A model generated the notes under the pieces. The model was not told the DNA's origin and did no database searches. It was given only the letters and a program-made list of their open reading frames with translations. The translations under genes and the position numbers were made by a program. From Aquabacterium fontiphilum (GTDB lineage: Bacteria > Pseudomonadota > Gammaproteobacteria > Burkholderiales > Burkholderiaceae_C): a stretch of 64,000 nt of DNA. Below are positions 44,530 through 56,166 of the stretch, piece after piece (positions within the stretch are counted from its first letter, which is position 1; each line of letters starts with the position of its first letter). The stretch is taken from the NCBI RefSeq assembly GCF_009909205.1, contig NZ_JAAAPN010000004.1, positions 1 to 64,000 on the forward strand. Reading direction: 5' to 3'.

Positions 44530-45216
44530 TCAAGGCCGCCACAAGAGAAAGTTCCGGTACAGCGCCAACCCGTGTTCGGCGCTTTTCTCGGGGTGAAACT
44601 GGGTCGCGAAGATGTTATCCCTCGCTACCACACAGGTAAAGCGGACACCGTACTCGGTTTCGCCTGCGCTGTGTTGGGCATTGTCCACAACCGCATGGTA
44701 GCTGTGAACGAAGTAGAAATAGCTGTCATCGGGAATGGCGCCCCAGACGGGGTGTGGCTGGCCATCCCACACGCCGTCGTGGCGGGCCTGGCGCACCGTG
44801 TTCCAGCCCATCTGCGGCACCTTGTAGCGGCTGCCATCGGCCTGACGCTGGCCATCCAGCCGGAAGCGCATCACCTTGCCGCGGATGAGGCCCAGACCGG
44901 GTGTGTCCTGCTCTTCAGAGTGATCGAGCAGCATCTGCATGCCCACGCACACGCCCATCAGCGGTTTGTTGGCGGCGGCCTCCAACACGGCGCCGAGCAA
45001 CTCGCCGCCATGGGCCTCGCGCAGCTCGCGCATGCAATCGCGCATGGCGCCCTGCCCGGGCAACACGACGCGGCTGGCGGCGCGCACCTGGGCCGGGTCG
45101 TTGGTGACGACCACACGGGTGTTCAGGTCGCGCGCGACATGCTCGACCGCCTGCGACACCGAGCGCAGGTTGCCCATGCCGTAGTCCACCACGGCCACCG
45201 TCGCAGCCTGGCTCAC
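44530..45216 (-). CDS. hisH: Imidazole glycerol phosphate synthase glutaminase subunit HisH
   Basis: A 228-aa class I glutamine amidotransferase. The nucleophile Cys is in GVCVGMQML, and the His-Glu pair in TQFHPEKS. It hydrolyses glutamine and channels ammonia to HisF. Its start overlaps the hisB stop (ATGA). It carries a modest insertion in the middle ([16 protein letters not shown]) compared with shorter homologues. Confidence 0.97.
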   Translation of the reverse strand: MSQAATVAVVDYGMGNLRSVSQAVEHVARDLNTRVVVTNDPAQVRAASRVVLPGQGAMRDCMRELREAHGGELLGAVLEAAANKPLMGVCVGMQMLLDHSEEQDTPGLGLIRGKVMRFRLDGQRQADGSRYKVPQMGWNTVRQARHDGVWDGQPHPVWGAIPDDSYFYFVHSYHAVVDNAQHSAGETEYGVRFTCVVARDNIFATQFHPEKSAEHGLALYRNFLLWRP

Positions 45217-45839
45217 AGCGAACCCTTGGTCGAGGGAATCACACCGGCCATGCGCGGATCGCGCTCAAGCGCCGCACGCAGTGCACGGGCAAAGGCCTTG
45301 AACACGGTTTCGCACTGGTGGTGGGCATTCACACCGCGCAGGTTGTCGATGTGCAGCGTCACGCCAGCGTGGTTGACGAAGCCCTGGAAGAACTCGAACG
45401 TCAGCTGTGTGTCAAAGCCGCCGATGCTGCCCGACGTGAAAGGCACGTGCATGGTCAGCCCGGGCCGGCCAGAGAAATCGACCACCACGCGCGACAGCGC
45501 CTCGTCCAGCGGCACGTAGGCATGGCCGTAGCGGCGGATGCCCTTTTTGTCGCCCACGGCCTTGGCAAAGGCCTGGCCCAGGGTGATGCCGACGTCTTCG
45601 ACCGTGTGGTGGCCGTCGATGTGCAGGTCACCCACGGCATGGATGTCGAGGTCGATCAGCCCGTGGCGGGCGATCTGGTCCAGCATGTGATCGAAGAACC
45701 CGATGCCGGTGTGCAGCTTGGCCTGGCCCGTGCCATCGAGGTTGATGCGCACGGTGATCTGGGTTTCGGCGGTGTGCCGGGTGACCTCGGCCACGCGGTC
45801 GGCGCAGCCGGCGGCAGCGGCCTGTTCTGGAGCAGTCAT
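45213..45839 (-). CDS. hisB: Imidazoleglycerol-phosphate dehydratase HisB
   Basis: A 208-aa monofunctional IGPD (no phosphatase domain). Mn-binding HHTVED and HHQCE motifs and [17 protein letters not shown] are present. It removes water from IGP to give imidazole acetol phosphate. It overlaps hisC upstream and hisH downstream by 4 nt each. Confidence 0.97.
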   Translation of the reverse strand: MTAPEQAAAAGCADRVAEVTRHTAETQITVRINLDGTGQAKLHTGIGFFDHMLDQIARHGLIDLDIHAVGDLHIDGHHTVEDVGITLGQAFAKAVGDKKGIRRYGHAYVPLDEALSRVVVDFSGRPGLTMHVPFTSGSIGGFDTQLTFEFFQGFVNHAGVTLHIDNLRGVNAHHQCETVFKAFARALRAALERDPRMAGVIPSTKGSL

Positions 45840-46972
45840 GAAGCGGGTTGAATCAAGGGTTCGCGCAGGATATCGGTCAACGCGGCGATGAGTGCATCGT
45901 TCTCCGAGGGCGTTCCAACGGTCAAACGCACACAGTTTGCCAGCAATTGATGCAAACCTGAGACGTTTTTGATGAGGATGCCACCCGTTTTGAGTGCGGA
46001 GAACACTGCGGCGGCGTCATTCACGCGCACCAGGATCATGTTGGCCTGGCTGGGGTAGGCGCGCGCGCCGGGCATGGTCGCCAGCGCAGCCAGCAGCCGC
46101 TCGCGTTCGGATTTGATCTGCTCGGCCTGGCTGGCGAAGGCCTCGGCGTGCTCCAGCGCGAACAGGGCCGCCTCGATGTTGAGCACGCTGACGTTGTACG
46201 GCGGGCGCACCTTCTCGACTTGGTCGATCAACTCGGCGCGGCCCATCATGTAGCCCAGCCGCACGCCGGCCAGCCCGAACTTCGACAACGTGCGCATCAA
46301 CAGCACGTGCGGATGGCGCGTGAGGCGGTCGTGGTAGCTCTTGCTGGCAAAGGGCTGATAGGCCTCGTCGATGATGACCAGACCTGGATGGCCGGCGCGG
46401 GCGTTGTCGGCCACGGCCTCGATGATCTGCTCGATGACTGCATCGTCCCACAGGTTGGCCGTGGGGTTGTTGGGATAGGCCAGATAGGTCAGCGCCGGCT
46501 TGTGCGCATGGATGGCGGCCAGCATGGCGGGCCCGTCCAGCTCGAAGTCAGGCGTGAGCGGCACGCCGACGAAGCCCATGCCCGTCTGCTTCGCAAAGGC
46601 CTCGTACATGACGAAACCCGGCAGCGGCGCCAGGGCCACCGCGCCCGGCCGGGCGCAGGCGACTGACAACAGCGAGATCAGTTCGTCAGAGCCATTGCCC
46701 AGCACCAGGCCGAAATCGGCGGGCACCTGGGCGTAGGCGCGCAGCGCGGCATGCAGGTCGTTGACGCGGGTGCCGGGATAGCGGTTCAATGCGACCCGGC
46801 CCAGGCGCTCACCCAGCTTGGCCTGCAGCTCGGGCGGCAGGGCAAAAGGGTTTTCCATCGCGTCGAGCTTGATGTAGCCGGCCGCGTCCTGCACCACATA
46901 GGCGTGCATGGCGCGCACATCGGCGCGGAACACGTCGAGCAGGCTCGCTGTGGGGGTGTGATGCAGGCTCAT
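45836..46972 (-). CDS. hisC: Histidinol-phosphate aminotransferase HisC
   Basis: A 378-aa PLP-dependent class I/II aminotransferase with the PLP lysine in [15 protein letters not shown] and upstream AYPNNPTAN and IDEAYQPF motifs. It transaminates imidazole acetol phosphate to histidinol phosphate. It is coupled to hisD and hisB by 4-nt overlaps. Confidence 0.97.
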   Translation of the reverse strand: MSLHHTPTASLLDVFRADVRAMHAYVVQDAAGYIKLDAMENPFALPPELQAKLGERLGRVALNRYPGTRVNDLHAALRAYAQVPADFGLVLGNGSDELISLLSVACARPGAVALAPLPGFVMYEAFAKQTGMGFVGVPLTPDFELDGPAMLAAIHAHKPALTYLAYPNNPTANLWDDAVIEQIIEAVADNARAGHPGLVIIDEAYQPFASKSYHDRLTRHPHVLLMRTLSKFGLAGVRLGYMMGRAELIDQVEKVRPPYNVSVLNIEAALFALEHAEAFASQAEQIKSERERLLAALATMPGARAYPSQANMILVRVNDAAAVFSALKTGGILIKNVSGLHQLLANCVRLTVGTPSENDALIAALTDILREPLIQPAS

Positions 46973-48294
46973 GGCTTGGCGCGGTCCTTCAGACGGAACT
47001 CGGCGGCCTGCGCGTGGGCCTGCAGGCCTTCGCCATAGGCCAGCACGGCTGCGGTCTTGCCCAGCACCTGGGCGCCGGCTTCGCTGACCTCGATCAGGCT
47101 GGAGCGCTTCTGGAAGTCGTACACCCCCAGCGGCGAACTGAAACGGGCCGTGCCCGAGGTCGGCAGCACGTGGTTGGGTCCGGCGCAGTAGTCGCCCAGG
47201 CTTTCGCTGGTGTAGGCGCCCAGGAAGATGGCGCCGGCATGCTTGAGCAGCGGCTCCCAGCGATGCGGCTCATGGCTGCTGACTTCGAGGTGCTCGGGCG
47301 CGATGCGGTTGCTGATCTCGCAGGCCTCTTCCATGCTGCGCGTGAGGATCAAGGCGCCCCGCCCTTCGAGCGAGGCGCGGATGATGTCGGCGCGCGGCAT
47401 GGTGGGCAGCAGGCGGTCGATCTCGGCCTGCACCTGGGCGATGTAGGCGGCGTCGGGACACAGCAGGATGCTCTGAGCCAGTTCGTCGTGCTCGGCCTGG
47501 CTGAACAGGTCCATGGCCACCCAGTCGGGCGGCGTGGAGCCGTCGGCCAGCACGAGGATTTCGCTGGGGCCCGCGATCATGTCGATGCCCACTGTCCCGA
47601 ACACGTGCTTTTTGGCGCTGGCCACGTAGGCATTGCCGGGACCGGTGATCTTGTCGACCTTGGGCACGGTCGCCGTGCCATAAGCCAGCGCGGCCACGGC
47701 CTGGGCGCCGCCAATGGTGAAGGCACGGCTGACGCCCGCGACGTAGGCCGCGGCCAGCACCAGAGGATTCTTCTCACCCTTGGGGGTGGGCACCACCATG
47801 ATGATCTCTTCCACACCAGCCACATGTGCGGGAATGGCGTTCATCAACACCGACGAGGGATAGGCGGCCTTGCCCCCGGGCACATAGATGCCCACGCGGT
47901 CCAGCGGCGTGACCTTCTGGCCCAGCAGGGTGCCGTCTTCGTCGCGGTATGACCAGCTCAGGCCGCAGGCCTGCTTCTGGCGCTCGTGGTAGCTGCGCAC
48001 CCGGCGGGCGGCCGATTCGAGCGCCTCGCGCTGGGCCGCCGGCAGGCTGTCGAACGCTGCTTTGAGCTCAGCCTGACCCAGCTCGAGCGCCGCCATGGTC
48101 TCGGCCGGCAGGTGGTCAAAGCGGGCCGTGTATTCCAGCACGGCGGCGTCGCCCCGCAGGCGCACGTCAGCCAGGATGGCGCCCACGCGGTCTTCGATGG
48201 CCGTGTCGGTTTCAGCCGACCAGTGCAGCACCTGCTGGAAGGCGGCATCGAAGTCAGGCTGGGTCGTGGCGAGGTGTCGGATCTGGACGGTCAT
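46969..48294 (-). CDS. hisD: Histidinol dehydrogenase HisD
   Basis: A 441-aa zinc- and NAD-dependent enzyme catalysing the last two oxidations of histidine synthesis. Conserved stretches are [31 protein letters not shown], the zinc/active-site HDELAQ region and [13 protein letters not shown]. The ATG at 48294 is used because a TTG two codons upstream is unlikely. A 104-nt gap with a stem-loop separates it from hisG. Confidence 0.97.
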   Translation of the reverse strand: MTVQIRHLATTQPDFDAAFQQVLHWSAETDTAIEDRVGAILADVRLRGDAAVLEYTARFDHLPAETMAALELGQAELKAAFDSLPAAQREALESAARRVRSYHERQKQACGLSWSYRDEDGTLLGQKVTPLDRVGIYVPGGKAAYPSSVLMNAIPAHVAGVEEIIMVVPTPKGEKNPLVLAAAYVAGVSRAFTIGGAQAVAALAYGTATVPKVDKITGPGNAYVASAKKHVFGTVGIDMIAGPSEILVLADGSTPPDWVAMDLFSQAEHDELAQSILLCPDAAYIAQVQAEIDRLLPTMPRADIIRASLEGRGALILTRSMEEACEISNRIAPEHLEVSSHEPHRWEPLLKHAGAIFLGAYTSESLGDYCAGPNHVLPTSGTARFSSPLGVYDFQKRSSLIEVSEAGAQVLGKTAAVLAYGEGLQAHAQAAEFRLKDRAKP

Positions 48295-48348
48295 GACCAA
48301 AGGATCGCAGAAATCGCGTGGATGCGGGGCAGGCGGGCGATGGGTTGT

Positions 48349-48384
48349 GCCGATGACGCCGATAGGTCTCGGTGCGGCATCGGC
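48349..48384 (-). other. Stem-loop between hisG and hisD
   Basis: GCCGATG (48349-48355) pairs with CATCGGC (48378-48384), and an inner CGCCGA/TCGGTGCG arm extends the stem with one bulge. There is no T tract. It may be a processing, pausing or mRNA-stabilising element within the his operon. No histidine-rich leader peptide accompanies it. Confidence 0.45.
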
Positions 48385-48399
48385 GTGGATCGGTTGACG

Positions 48400-49053
48400 T
48401 CAGGCCGGGATGGCCGATTCGAAGGCCTGGATCAGCGTGCGAATGGCGTCGCGCTTGAGCTTGAGCGACGCCTGGTTGACCACCAGCCGTGAGCTGATCT
48501 GCATGATCTCCTCGACCTCGACCAGCTTGTTGGCCTTGAGCGTGTTGCCGGTGGACACCAGGTCGACGATGGCATCGGCCAGGCCGGTCAGCGGCGCCAG
48601 CTCCATCGAGCCATACAGCTTGATCAGGTCCACATGCACACCCTTGTTGGCGAAGTGCTCGCGCGCGATGCTGGTGTACTTGGTGGCCACGCGGATCCGG
48701 GCGCCCTGCTTGACGGCACCGTGGTAGTCGAAATCGGCGCGCACGGCCACGCTCATGCGGCACTTGGCAATGTTCAGATCAAGCGGCTGATACAGACCGT
48801 CGCTGCCTTCCTGGCTGCCGGCGTGCTCGATCAGGATGTCCTTGCCGGCCACGCCGATGTCGGCGCCGCCATGCTGCACATAGGTGGGCACGTCGGTGGC
48901 GCGCACCAGCACCACGCGCACGTCATCGCGGTTGGTGGGCAGGATCAGCTTGCGCGACTTCTCGGGGTCTTCCAGCACCTGGATGCCGGCGGCAGCCAGC
49001 AGCGGCAGGGTCTCTTCAAAAATGCGGCCTTTGGACAGGGCAAGGGTGATCAT
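48400..49053 (-). CDS. hisG: ATP phosphoribosyltransferase HisG, short form
   Basis: A 217-aa short-form HisG ([16 protein letters not shown] opening, GIAGKDIL-like [29 protein letters not shown] site). It catalyses the committed step of histidine synthesis. Short forms lack the C-terminal regulatory domain and need HisZ for activity and feedback; no hisZ is in this window. It begins 2 nt after murA ends. Confidence 0.97.
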   Translation of the reverse strand: MITLALSKGRIFEETLPLLAAAGIQVLEDPEKSRKLILPTNRDDVRVVLVRATDVPTYVQHGGADIGVAGKDILIEHAGSQEGSDGLYQPLDLNIAKCRMSVAVRADFDYHGAVKQGARIRVATKYTSIAREHFANKGVHVDLIKLYGSMELAPLTGLADAIVDLVSTGNTLKANKLVEVEEIMQISSRLVVNQASLKLKRDAIRTLIQAFESAIPA

Positions 49054-49055
49054 GC

Positions 49056-50447
<1,392 letters not shown>

Positions 50448-50699
50448 TCAGCCGGCTTGCTGGGCCGACCATTCGGCGGGCGTCAGCGTCTTCATCGACA
50501 GCGCATGGATCTCAGCGCGCATTCTATCGCCCAGGGCCTGGTAGACGCGCTGGTGGCGCGCGATGCGGGTCTTACCTTCGAACTCGGCCGACACGATGGT
50601 GGCGAAGAAGTGCTGTCCATCGCCTTCGACATGCAGGTGCGCGCAGGGCAAGCCGGCGGCGATGTACTGCTGGACGAGCTCAGGTGTGGGGTTGGCCAT
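50448..50699 (-). CDS. BolA-family protein
   Basis: An 83-aa BolA/IbaG-like protein with the signature VEGDGQHFFATIVSAEFEGKTRIARHQRVYQALGDRM; the conserved His in RHQRVY can ligate an Fe-S cluster with a monothiol glutaredoxin. Its location directly before murA matches E. coli ibaG, so the IbaG branch is likely. The ATG at 50699 gives the normal length. Confidence 0.93.
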   Translation of the reverse strand: MANPTPELVQQYIAAGLPCAHLHVEGDGQHFFATIVSAEFEGKTRIARHQRVYQALGDRMRAEIHALSMKTLTPAEWSAQQAG

Positions 50700-50728
50700 G
50701 GTGTGCAAAGCGATGAGAAGAAACGGAA

Positions 50729-51502
50729 TCAGTGGCGCAGCTTGTAGCCGGATTTCAGCAGATGCAAGGCCAGCGCCGCAACCAGCACCGTGGCCAGCGC
50801 CACCACGCCCAGGCTCAACCAGGGGCTGACATCGCTGACGCCGAAGAAGCCTCGGCGGAAACCATCGATCAGGTAGAAGAACGGGTTCAGGTGAGACAGG
50901 CCCTGCCAGAACGCCGGCAGCGAATGCACCGAGTAGAACACGCCCGACAGAAAGGTCATGGGCATGATGATGAAGTTCTGGAAGGCCGCCATCTGGTCGA
51001 ACTTGTCGGCCCACAGCCCCGCAATCAGCCCCAGCGAACCCAACAATGTGCCGCCCAGCACCGCAAAGCACAGCGCCCAGCCCGGCTCAGCCAGCCCCGG
51101 CGGCGCAAACCACACGGTGACCAGCAACACGCCCAGGGCCACGACCAGCCCGCGCAGCAGCGAGGCGCCCACATAGGCCAGATACCAGGCGCGGTGGGAC
51201 AGCGGCGTCAGCAACACGAAGACCAGGTTGCCGGTGATCTTGCTCTGGATCAGCGACGAGGAGCTGTTGGCGAACGCGTTCTGCAGCAGGCTCATCATCA
51301 CCAGCCCGGGGATGAGAAAGCGCGTGTAGCTCACGCCCGGAAAGGCCTCGACGTGGTCTTCAAGCACGTGGCCGAAGATCAGCAGATAGAGCACGGCCGT
51401 GAGCACGGGCGCCGCCACGGTCTGAAAGCTCACCTTCCAGAAACGCAGCACCTCTTTCATGAACAGCGGGCGGGCGCCCTGCAGGGAGGCGAACACGCTC
51501 AT
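50729..51502 (-). CDS. ABC-2-type transporter permease
   Basis: A 257-aa inner-membrane permease with six predicted helices and the ABC-2 signature FLSGVFYSVHSLPAFWQGLSHLNPFFYLIDGFR, resembling E. coli YadH. Its start overlaps the ATPase stop (ATGA). It pairs with the upstream ATPase; the substrate is unknown, though the family is usually an exporter. Confidence 0.93.
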   Translation of the reverse strand: MSVFASLQGARPLFMKEVLRFWKVSFQTVAAPVLTAVLYLLIFGHVLEDHVEAFPGVSYTRFLIPGLVMMSLLQNAFANSSSSLIQSKITGNLVFVLLTPLSHRAWYLAYVGASLLRGLVVALGVLLVTVWFAPPGLAEPGWALCFAVLGGTLLGSLGLIAGLWADKFDQMAAFQNFIIMPMTFLSGVFYSVHSLPAFWQGLSHLNPFFYLIDGFRRGFFGVSDVSPWLSLGVVALATVLVAALALHLLKSGYKLRH

Positions 51503-52443
51503 GCGCACACCTCGCGCGCGGCGTCGGCCGCCTGGACGGCGCGTCCCTGCATGATGGCCACGAAGACGTCCTCCAGGTCGGCGCGGCCCATCTCGAGGTC
51601 TTCCACCCGGCAGCCCGCCTGCCGCAGGTGGGCCAGCACCTGCTCGACCTCGGCGGCGTCATGCGCCGGCAACTGCACGATGCGCCCGGTCACACGGGCC
51701 TGGGCCGCCAGTGCCGGTGGCAAGGCATCGTCGGTCTTGAAGCGCAGCATGGTCGAGGCGGTGCCCGCCAGCAGCGCCGAGGTACGGTCCAGCGCCACAA
51801 GTTGGCCCTGCTTGAGCATGCCGATGCGGTGGCACAGCGCCTCGGCCTCTTCCAGGTAATGGGTCGTGAGCAGCACCGTGTGGCCTTGCCGGTTGAGCCG
51901 GGCGATGAACTGCCACAAGGTCTGGCGCAGCTCCACGTCAACGCCGGCGGTAGGCTCATCCAGCACGATGACGGGCGGGCGGTGCACCAGCGCCTGTGCC
52001 ACCAGCACGCGGCGCTTCATGCCGCCCGAGAGCTGGCGCATGTTGGCGTCGGCCTTGTCGCTCAGGCCGAGCTGGGCCAGCAACTCGTCGATCCAGTCGT
52101 CGTTGCGGCGCAGGCCGAAGTACGCGCTCTGAATGCGCAGCGTTTCGCGCACTGAAAAAAACGGGTCGAAGACCAGCTCTTGCGGCACGACGCCCAAGCG
52201 CCGCCTGGTCTCGGCGTAGTCGGCCACCACATCGTGGCCGAGCACCGAGACCGTGCCGCTGCTGGCGCGGCTGAGGCCGGCCAGAATGCTGATCAGCGTG
52301 GTCTTGCCCGCGCCGTTGGGCCCGAGCAGGCCGAAGAATTCGCCTTCGCGGATGTCGAAGGTGACGCCTTGCAGCGCCTGCACGGTGCGGCCACCGCTGG
52401 CGAAGGCCTTGGTGACGTGCTGAAAGGAAATGGCGACGGACAT
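51499..52443 (-). CDS. ABC transporter ATP-binding protein (YadG-like)
   Basis: A 314-aa ABC ATPase with Walker A GPNGAGKTT, signature LSGGMKRRV, Walker B VIVLDEPTAGVD and H-loop LTTHYLEEAE. The C-terminal 80 residues form the extra domain of drug/lipid-exporter ATPases. It heads the run exporter - bolA - murA - his on the minus strand. Confidence 0.94.
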   Translation of the reverse strand: MSVAISFQHVTKAFASGGRTVQALQGVTFDIREGEFFGLLGPNGAGKTTLISILAGLSRASSGTVSVLGHDVVADYAETRRRLGVVPQELVFDPFFSVRETLRIQSAYFGLRRNDDWIDELLAQLGLSDKADANMRQLSGGMKRRVLVAQALVHRPPVIVLDEPTAGVDVELRQTLWQFIARLNRQGHTVLLTTHYLEEAEALCHRIGMLKQGQLVALDRTSALLAGTASTMLRFKTDDALPPALAAQARVTGRIVQLPAHDAAEVEQVLAHLRQAGCRVEDLEMGRADLEDVFVAIMQGRAVQAADAAREVCA

Positions 52444-52507
52444 GAGGGCGTCGATTCTACGACCGGAGGCATGTCCCTCGCAGGCAGGCGGCTTGCGCCG
52501 CCACGCA

Positions 52508-52813
52508 TCAGGCCTGGCCCGATGCCTTTTCGATCATGCGGCCGAAGTTCTTCGAGATCTCGGCCTCGATCATGGGCTTGAAGGCCGCCATCATCATGCC
52601 CAGCTTGATGTTGATGTCGAAGCTGGTGCCAGTGACCTTCATGGTGCCGTTGACGCCCATGCGCTCGAAGTTGATGGTGTCTTCTTCTGCGCCTTCGGTG
52701 TGCTTGCAGCTCAGGCCCATCTTCTGGGCGGGGCCTTCAGCCCACTGCTTGGCGAGTTCGCGGGCCTTGGGCAGGCCGAGGGTGTGCGATTGCTGGAACT
52801 TCACGTCGCTCAT
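52508..52813 (-). CDS. Polyhydroxyalkanoic acid system family protein
   Basis: A 101-aa small protein of the PHA_gran_rgn family, found with PHA granule genes in Proteobacteria, with the typical HTLGLPKARELAKQWAE opening and a TSFDINIKLGMMMAAFKPMIEAEI core. Its exact function is not established; association with PHA granules or their regulation is presumed. A GAGGAG site lies just upstream of the ATG. No PHA synthase is in the window. Confidence 0.87.
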   Translation of the reverse strand: MSDVKFQQSHTLGLPKARELAKQWAEGPAQKMGLSCKHTEGAEEDTINFERMGVNGTMKVTGTSFDINIKLGMMMAAFKPMIEAEISKNFGRMIEKASGQA

Positions 52814-52866
52814 GACGGTCTCCTCGGGAAATGAAATCGTGAATCGTTGATCGAGAACGGATCGAA

Positions 52867-53568
52867 CTATAAATAGCTTCTGACCGCGCGAAGCTCGGTG
52901 TCACCCCCCTGTTCGCAGTCCCTGACGATGCGGCTGAGGCAGGCGTCGGCCTGCACCGGGCCGAGCCAGCCCGCCAGGGCCACGTAGGCGGCATTGATCA
53001 ACCGGGTGCCGTCGCCGCGCGCCGGCCACACGCCGGGCAGCACAGCCCAGCGCCCCAGCAGCCAGCCCTCGGCCAGGGCGGCCGCGTCGCCGCGCAGGCG
53101 GGCCTGGCGCAGGCCGGCCGCGACCGACTGGCGCCACTGCGCCGCGCTCAGCTCGGCGCCGAGCGCCAGGCATGCGTGCTCGCCCATGGCGTCCACCACC
53201 GCCTGCACCAGCCGGCCGGACGCCGTGCGCGCCAGTGGCCGGCCGGGCACGCTGTCGGGGGGCGACTCGGCGTGGACCGCCCCGCCGGGCGATGATGCAG
53301 GCGACGAGCCAGGCGGAACAGGCGCCGGGGCCGTCCGCGGCAGGCTCTGCAGGGCGCGAATGATGTGCAGATGCAGTTCGGCCTCGCGGCCCTGGAGGTT
53401 GAACTGCTGCGCCACCGCACGACAGTAGCGGCTAAGACCAGCCAATGTCGACGCACCCGGGGCCGTGGGCTGCCATTGCAAGGCGGCCGCATGGGCATCC
53501 TGTGGGGTCAGGTAGGCCGCCAGCGCCCAACGCAGGGCTACCACCATCGGGTCGTGCTCACGCATCAT
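52867..53568 (-). CDS. Hypothetical protein overlapping amt
   Basis: A 233-aa protein I do not recognise. It is Ala/Arg-rich with two mostly helical halves (about 6-80 and 125-233) joined by a Pro/Ser/Gly-rich linker (about 83-115); no signal peptide or membrane segment is visible. Its start overlaps the 3' end of amt by 11 nt, so it is translated in a shifted frame from the same message and may be linked to ammonium uptake. The stop is TAG. Codon use resembles its neighbours. Confidence 0.65.
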   Translation of the reverse strand: MMREHDPMVVALRWALAAYLTPQDAHAAALQWQPTAPGASTLAGLSRYCRAVAQQFNLQGREAELHLHIIRALQSLPRTAPAPVPPGSSPASSPGGAVHAESPPDSVPGRPLARTASGRLVQAVVDAMGEHACLALGAELSAAQWRQSVAAGLRQARLRGDAAALAEGWLLGRWAVLPGVWPARGDGTRLINAAYVALAGWLGPVQADACLSRIVRDCEQGGDTELRAVRSYL

Positions 53569-54802
53569 GCTTGCCCCGGTGCACGCGCTCTTGCTGGAAC
53601 TCGGGGTAGCCCACCTCGTGGTGCTCGCTGAAATCCAGCCCGCGCTGTTCGTGCAGCGTGGACGCCCGCAGCGGCATGACGCGGTCGAGCAGGGTGTAGA
53701 CGACCCAGGCCATCCCGAACGCCCACACCGCCGCGACCAGGCAACCCAACGCCTGCACGCCCAGCAGCCCAAGATCGAACGGCCGACCCGCGTGAAACAA
53801 GCCCACGGCCAGGGTGCCCCAGACGCCCCCTACGGCGTGAACCGACACCGCACCGACCACATCGTCGATGCGCCGAGCCTCGAGCGCCGCGGCGGCCGCC
53901 ACGCTGAGCAGCCCACCGATCAGCCCGGCCAGCAGCGCCAGCCCCGGCTCCATCACGTGGCAGCCCGCGGTGACGCTGACCAAGCCAGCGATCGAGCCAT
54001 TGAGCGTGCTGGTCAACAGCAGCTTGCGGCGCATCAGCGCCAATGCCAGCATGGCGCCCACGGCGCCCCCCGCACCACCAAGGTGCGTGTTCAGCGCTAT
54101 GCGGCCCAAGCCAGTGGAGCCCGCCGGCGCGCTGCCCACGTTGAAGCCGAACCAGCCCAGCCACAACACAAAGGCGCCGGTGGCCACCAGCGTGAGGTTG
54201 TGGCCCAGGATCTGGCGGCTGCGCCCGTCAGGCCCAAAGCGCCCCAGGCGCGGCCCGATCACCAGCACCGCGGCCAGGGCCGTCCAGCCGCCCACGGCGT
54301 GGACCACCGAGGCGCCAGCAAAGTCGATGAAGCCCATGGCGCGCAGCCAACCCTCTTCACCGGGCGCCCCGCCCCAGGCCCAGGCACCAAAGACCGGGTA
54401 GATCCATGCCGTAACCAGCACCGAGCCGACGATGTAGGCGCCAAAGCGCGCCCGCTCGGCCACCGCACCGCTCACGATGGTGGCCGCCGTGGCGGCAAAC
54501 ATCATCTGGAAGAACAGGCTGCCGTAGCGCGACTCCTCCACCCCGTGCAGTGCAAAGCCGGAGGTGCCCAGCCAGCCGCTCGGGTTCGCGCCGAACATCA
54601 GCCCGTAGCCCAGCAGCCAGAAGGCGATGGCGCCAAAGCACATGTCGCAGTAGTTCTTCATGATGACGTTGACGGTGTTCTTCGCCCGTGTCATCCCGGC
54701 TTCCAGCAGTGCAAAGCCTGCCTGCATGAAGAACACCAGGGCGCCCGCCATCACCAGCCACACCAGGCCCAGCGCCGCCATCACCTCATCACCCACTGCC
54801 AT
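53558..54802 (-). CDS. amt: Ammonium transporter Amt
   Basis: A 414-aa 11-helix ammonium channel. The pore twin histidines are H168 (VHAVGGW) and the later SVHAVGGVWG; D160 (FIDFAG) matches the AmtB binding site. The C-terminal tail (about 384-414) carries the cytoplasmic GlnK-responsive region (LDFSEHHEVGYPEF). The usual glnK partner gene is absent. It is divergent from an M20 hydrolase and overlaps the following unknown gene. Confidence 0.96.
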   Translation of the reverse strand: MAVGDEVMAALGLVWLVMAGALVFFMQAGFALLEAGMTRAKNTVNVIMKNYCDMCFGAIAFWLLGYGLMFGANPSGWLGTSGFALHGVEESRYGSLFFQMMFAATAATIVSGAVAERARFGAYIVGSVLVTAWIYPVFGAWAWGGAPGEEGWLRAMGFIDFAGASVVHAVGGWTALAAVLVIGPRLGRFGPDGRSRQILGHNLTLVATGAFVLWLGWFGFNVGSAPAGSTGLGRIALNTHLGGAGGAVGAMLALALMRRKLLLTSTLNGSIAGLVSVTAGCHVMEPGLALLAGLIGGLLSVAAAAALEARRIDDVVGAVSVHAVGGVWGTLAVGLFHAGRPFDLGLLGVQALGCLVAAVWAFGMAWVVYTLLDRVMPLRASTLHEQRGLDFSEHHEVGYPEFQQERVHRGKHDA

Positions 54803-54918
54803 GAACCGATCCTGTACTGCTCAAACCGGCGTCGCGCCGGCGGGCGCAGACTTTGCAAGAGCCGTACCAGCGAAACCCATCTGGTGCCACGGACATGCCG
54901 GCCGGGTAAGATGGGGCC

Positions 54919-56136
54919 ATGGCTCAACTCGACGCATTGCCGACTGAATTCGTCTTGCCCGACCTGCTGGCGCAGGCCGATGCGATCCGCCAGCTGCGCC
55001 GCGACATCCATGCCCATCCGGAGCTGTGCTTCCAGGAGGAGCGCACGTCAGAACTGGTGGCGCAGGCGCTGAGCAGCTGGGGCATCGAGGTCCATCGCGG
55101 CCTGGGTCGCACAGGCGTGGTGGGTGTGATCGAAGGGCGCCCCGGCCCCCGGGCGATCGCGCTGCGCGCCGACATGGACGCGCTGCCCATGACCGAGCAC
55201 AACACCTTCGCACACGCCAGCCGTCACCCTGGCCGCATGCACGCCTGCGGCCACGATGGCCATACTGCGATGCTGCTGGCCGCGGCCCAGCATCTGGCCG
55301 CCCATCGCGACTTCGCCGGTCGCGTGGTGCTGGTTTTCCAGCCCGCCGAAGAAGGCGGTGGCGGCGCGCGCGAGATGATCCGCGACGGGCTGTTCGAGCG
55401 CTTCCCCGTGGATGCCATCTACGGCATGCACAACTGGCCCGGCATGCCGGCCGGCACCTTCGCCATCAAGGACGGCCCGTGCTTTGCGTCGTCCAACGAG
55501 TTCAAGATCGTGCTCAAGGGCAAGGGTTGCCATGGCGCCATGCCGCATCTGGGCGTTGACCCCGTGCCCGTGGCCTGCCAGCTGGTGCAGGCGTTCCAGA
55601 CCATCCTGACGCGCAACATGCGCCCGATCGAGACGGGTGTGATCTCGGTGACCATGATCGAGGCGGGCGAGGCGACCAATGTGGTCCCCGACACGGTGAC
55701 CATGCAGGGCACGGTGCGCACCTTCACGACCGACACGCTGGACCTGATCGAACACCGCATGCGCGTGCTGACCGAGCACACCGCAGCGGCGTTTGGCGCC
55801 ACGGCAAGCTTCGAGTTCCACCGCAATTACCCACCGACGGTGAACCACCCGGCTGAGACCGCGTTCGCGCGCCAGGTCATGGTCGACACGGTGGGCGCCA
55901 ACCGCGTGCAGGCCTTCGAAGCCACGATGGGCGCCGAGGATTTCAGCTACTTCCTGCAGGTCAAGCCCGGCGCCTACTTCGTGATCGGCAATGGCGATGG
56001 CACCCACCGCGAGGGCGGCCACGGTCTGGGCCCCTGCACGCTGCACAACCCCAGCTATGACTTCAACGACCAACTGATCCCGGTGGGCGCCACACTGTGG
56101 GTCAGGCTGGCGCGGGCCTGGCTGGCGCAGCCCTGA
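54919..56136 (+). CDS. M20-family metallo-amidohydrolase (hippurate-hydrolase-like)
   Basis: A 405-aa M20D-type hydrolase. The first metal-site motif is MHACGHDGHTAML, the bridging acidic pair is in PAEEGGGGA (catalytic Glu), and further histidines occur in GMHNWPG and CTLHNP. Relatives cleave N-acyl amino acids such as hippurate or act on IAA conjugates; the substrate cannot be read. A TAAGAT hexamer (54907-54912) ends 6 nt before the ATG and no ribosome-binding site is clear, so the message may be leaderless. Confidence 0.92.
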   Translation: MAQLDALPTEFVLPDLLAQADAIRQLRRDIHAHPELCFQEERTSELVAQALSSWGIEVHRGLGRTGVVGVIEGRPGPRAIALRADMDALPMTEHNTFAHASRHPGRMHACGHDGHTAMLLAAAQHLAAHRDFAGRVVLVFQPAEEGGGGAREMIRDGLFERFPVDAIYGMHNWPGMPAGTFAIKDGPCFASSNEFKIVLKGKGCHGAMPHLGVDPVPVACQLVQAFQTILTRNMRPIETGVISVTMIEAGEATNVVPDTVTMQGTVRTFTTDTLDLIEHRMRVLTEHTAAAFGATASFEFHRNYPPTVNHPAETAFARQVMVDTVGANRVQAFEATMGAEDFSYFLQVKPGAYFVIGNGDGTHREGGHGLGPCTLHNPSYDFNDQLIPVGATLWVRLARAWLAQP

Positions 56137-56166
56137 GCCCCGGCGCCCCCGCAGGAATCAGCCACC

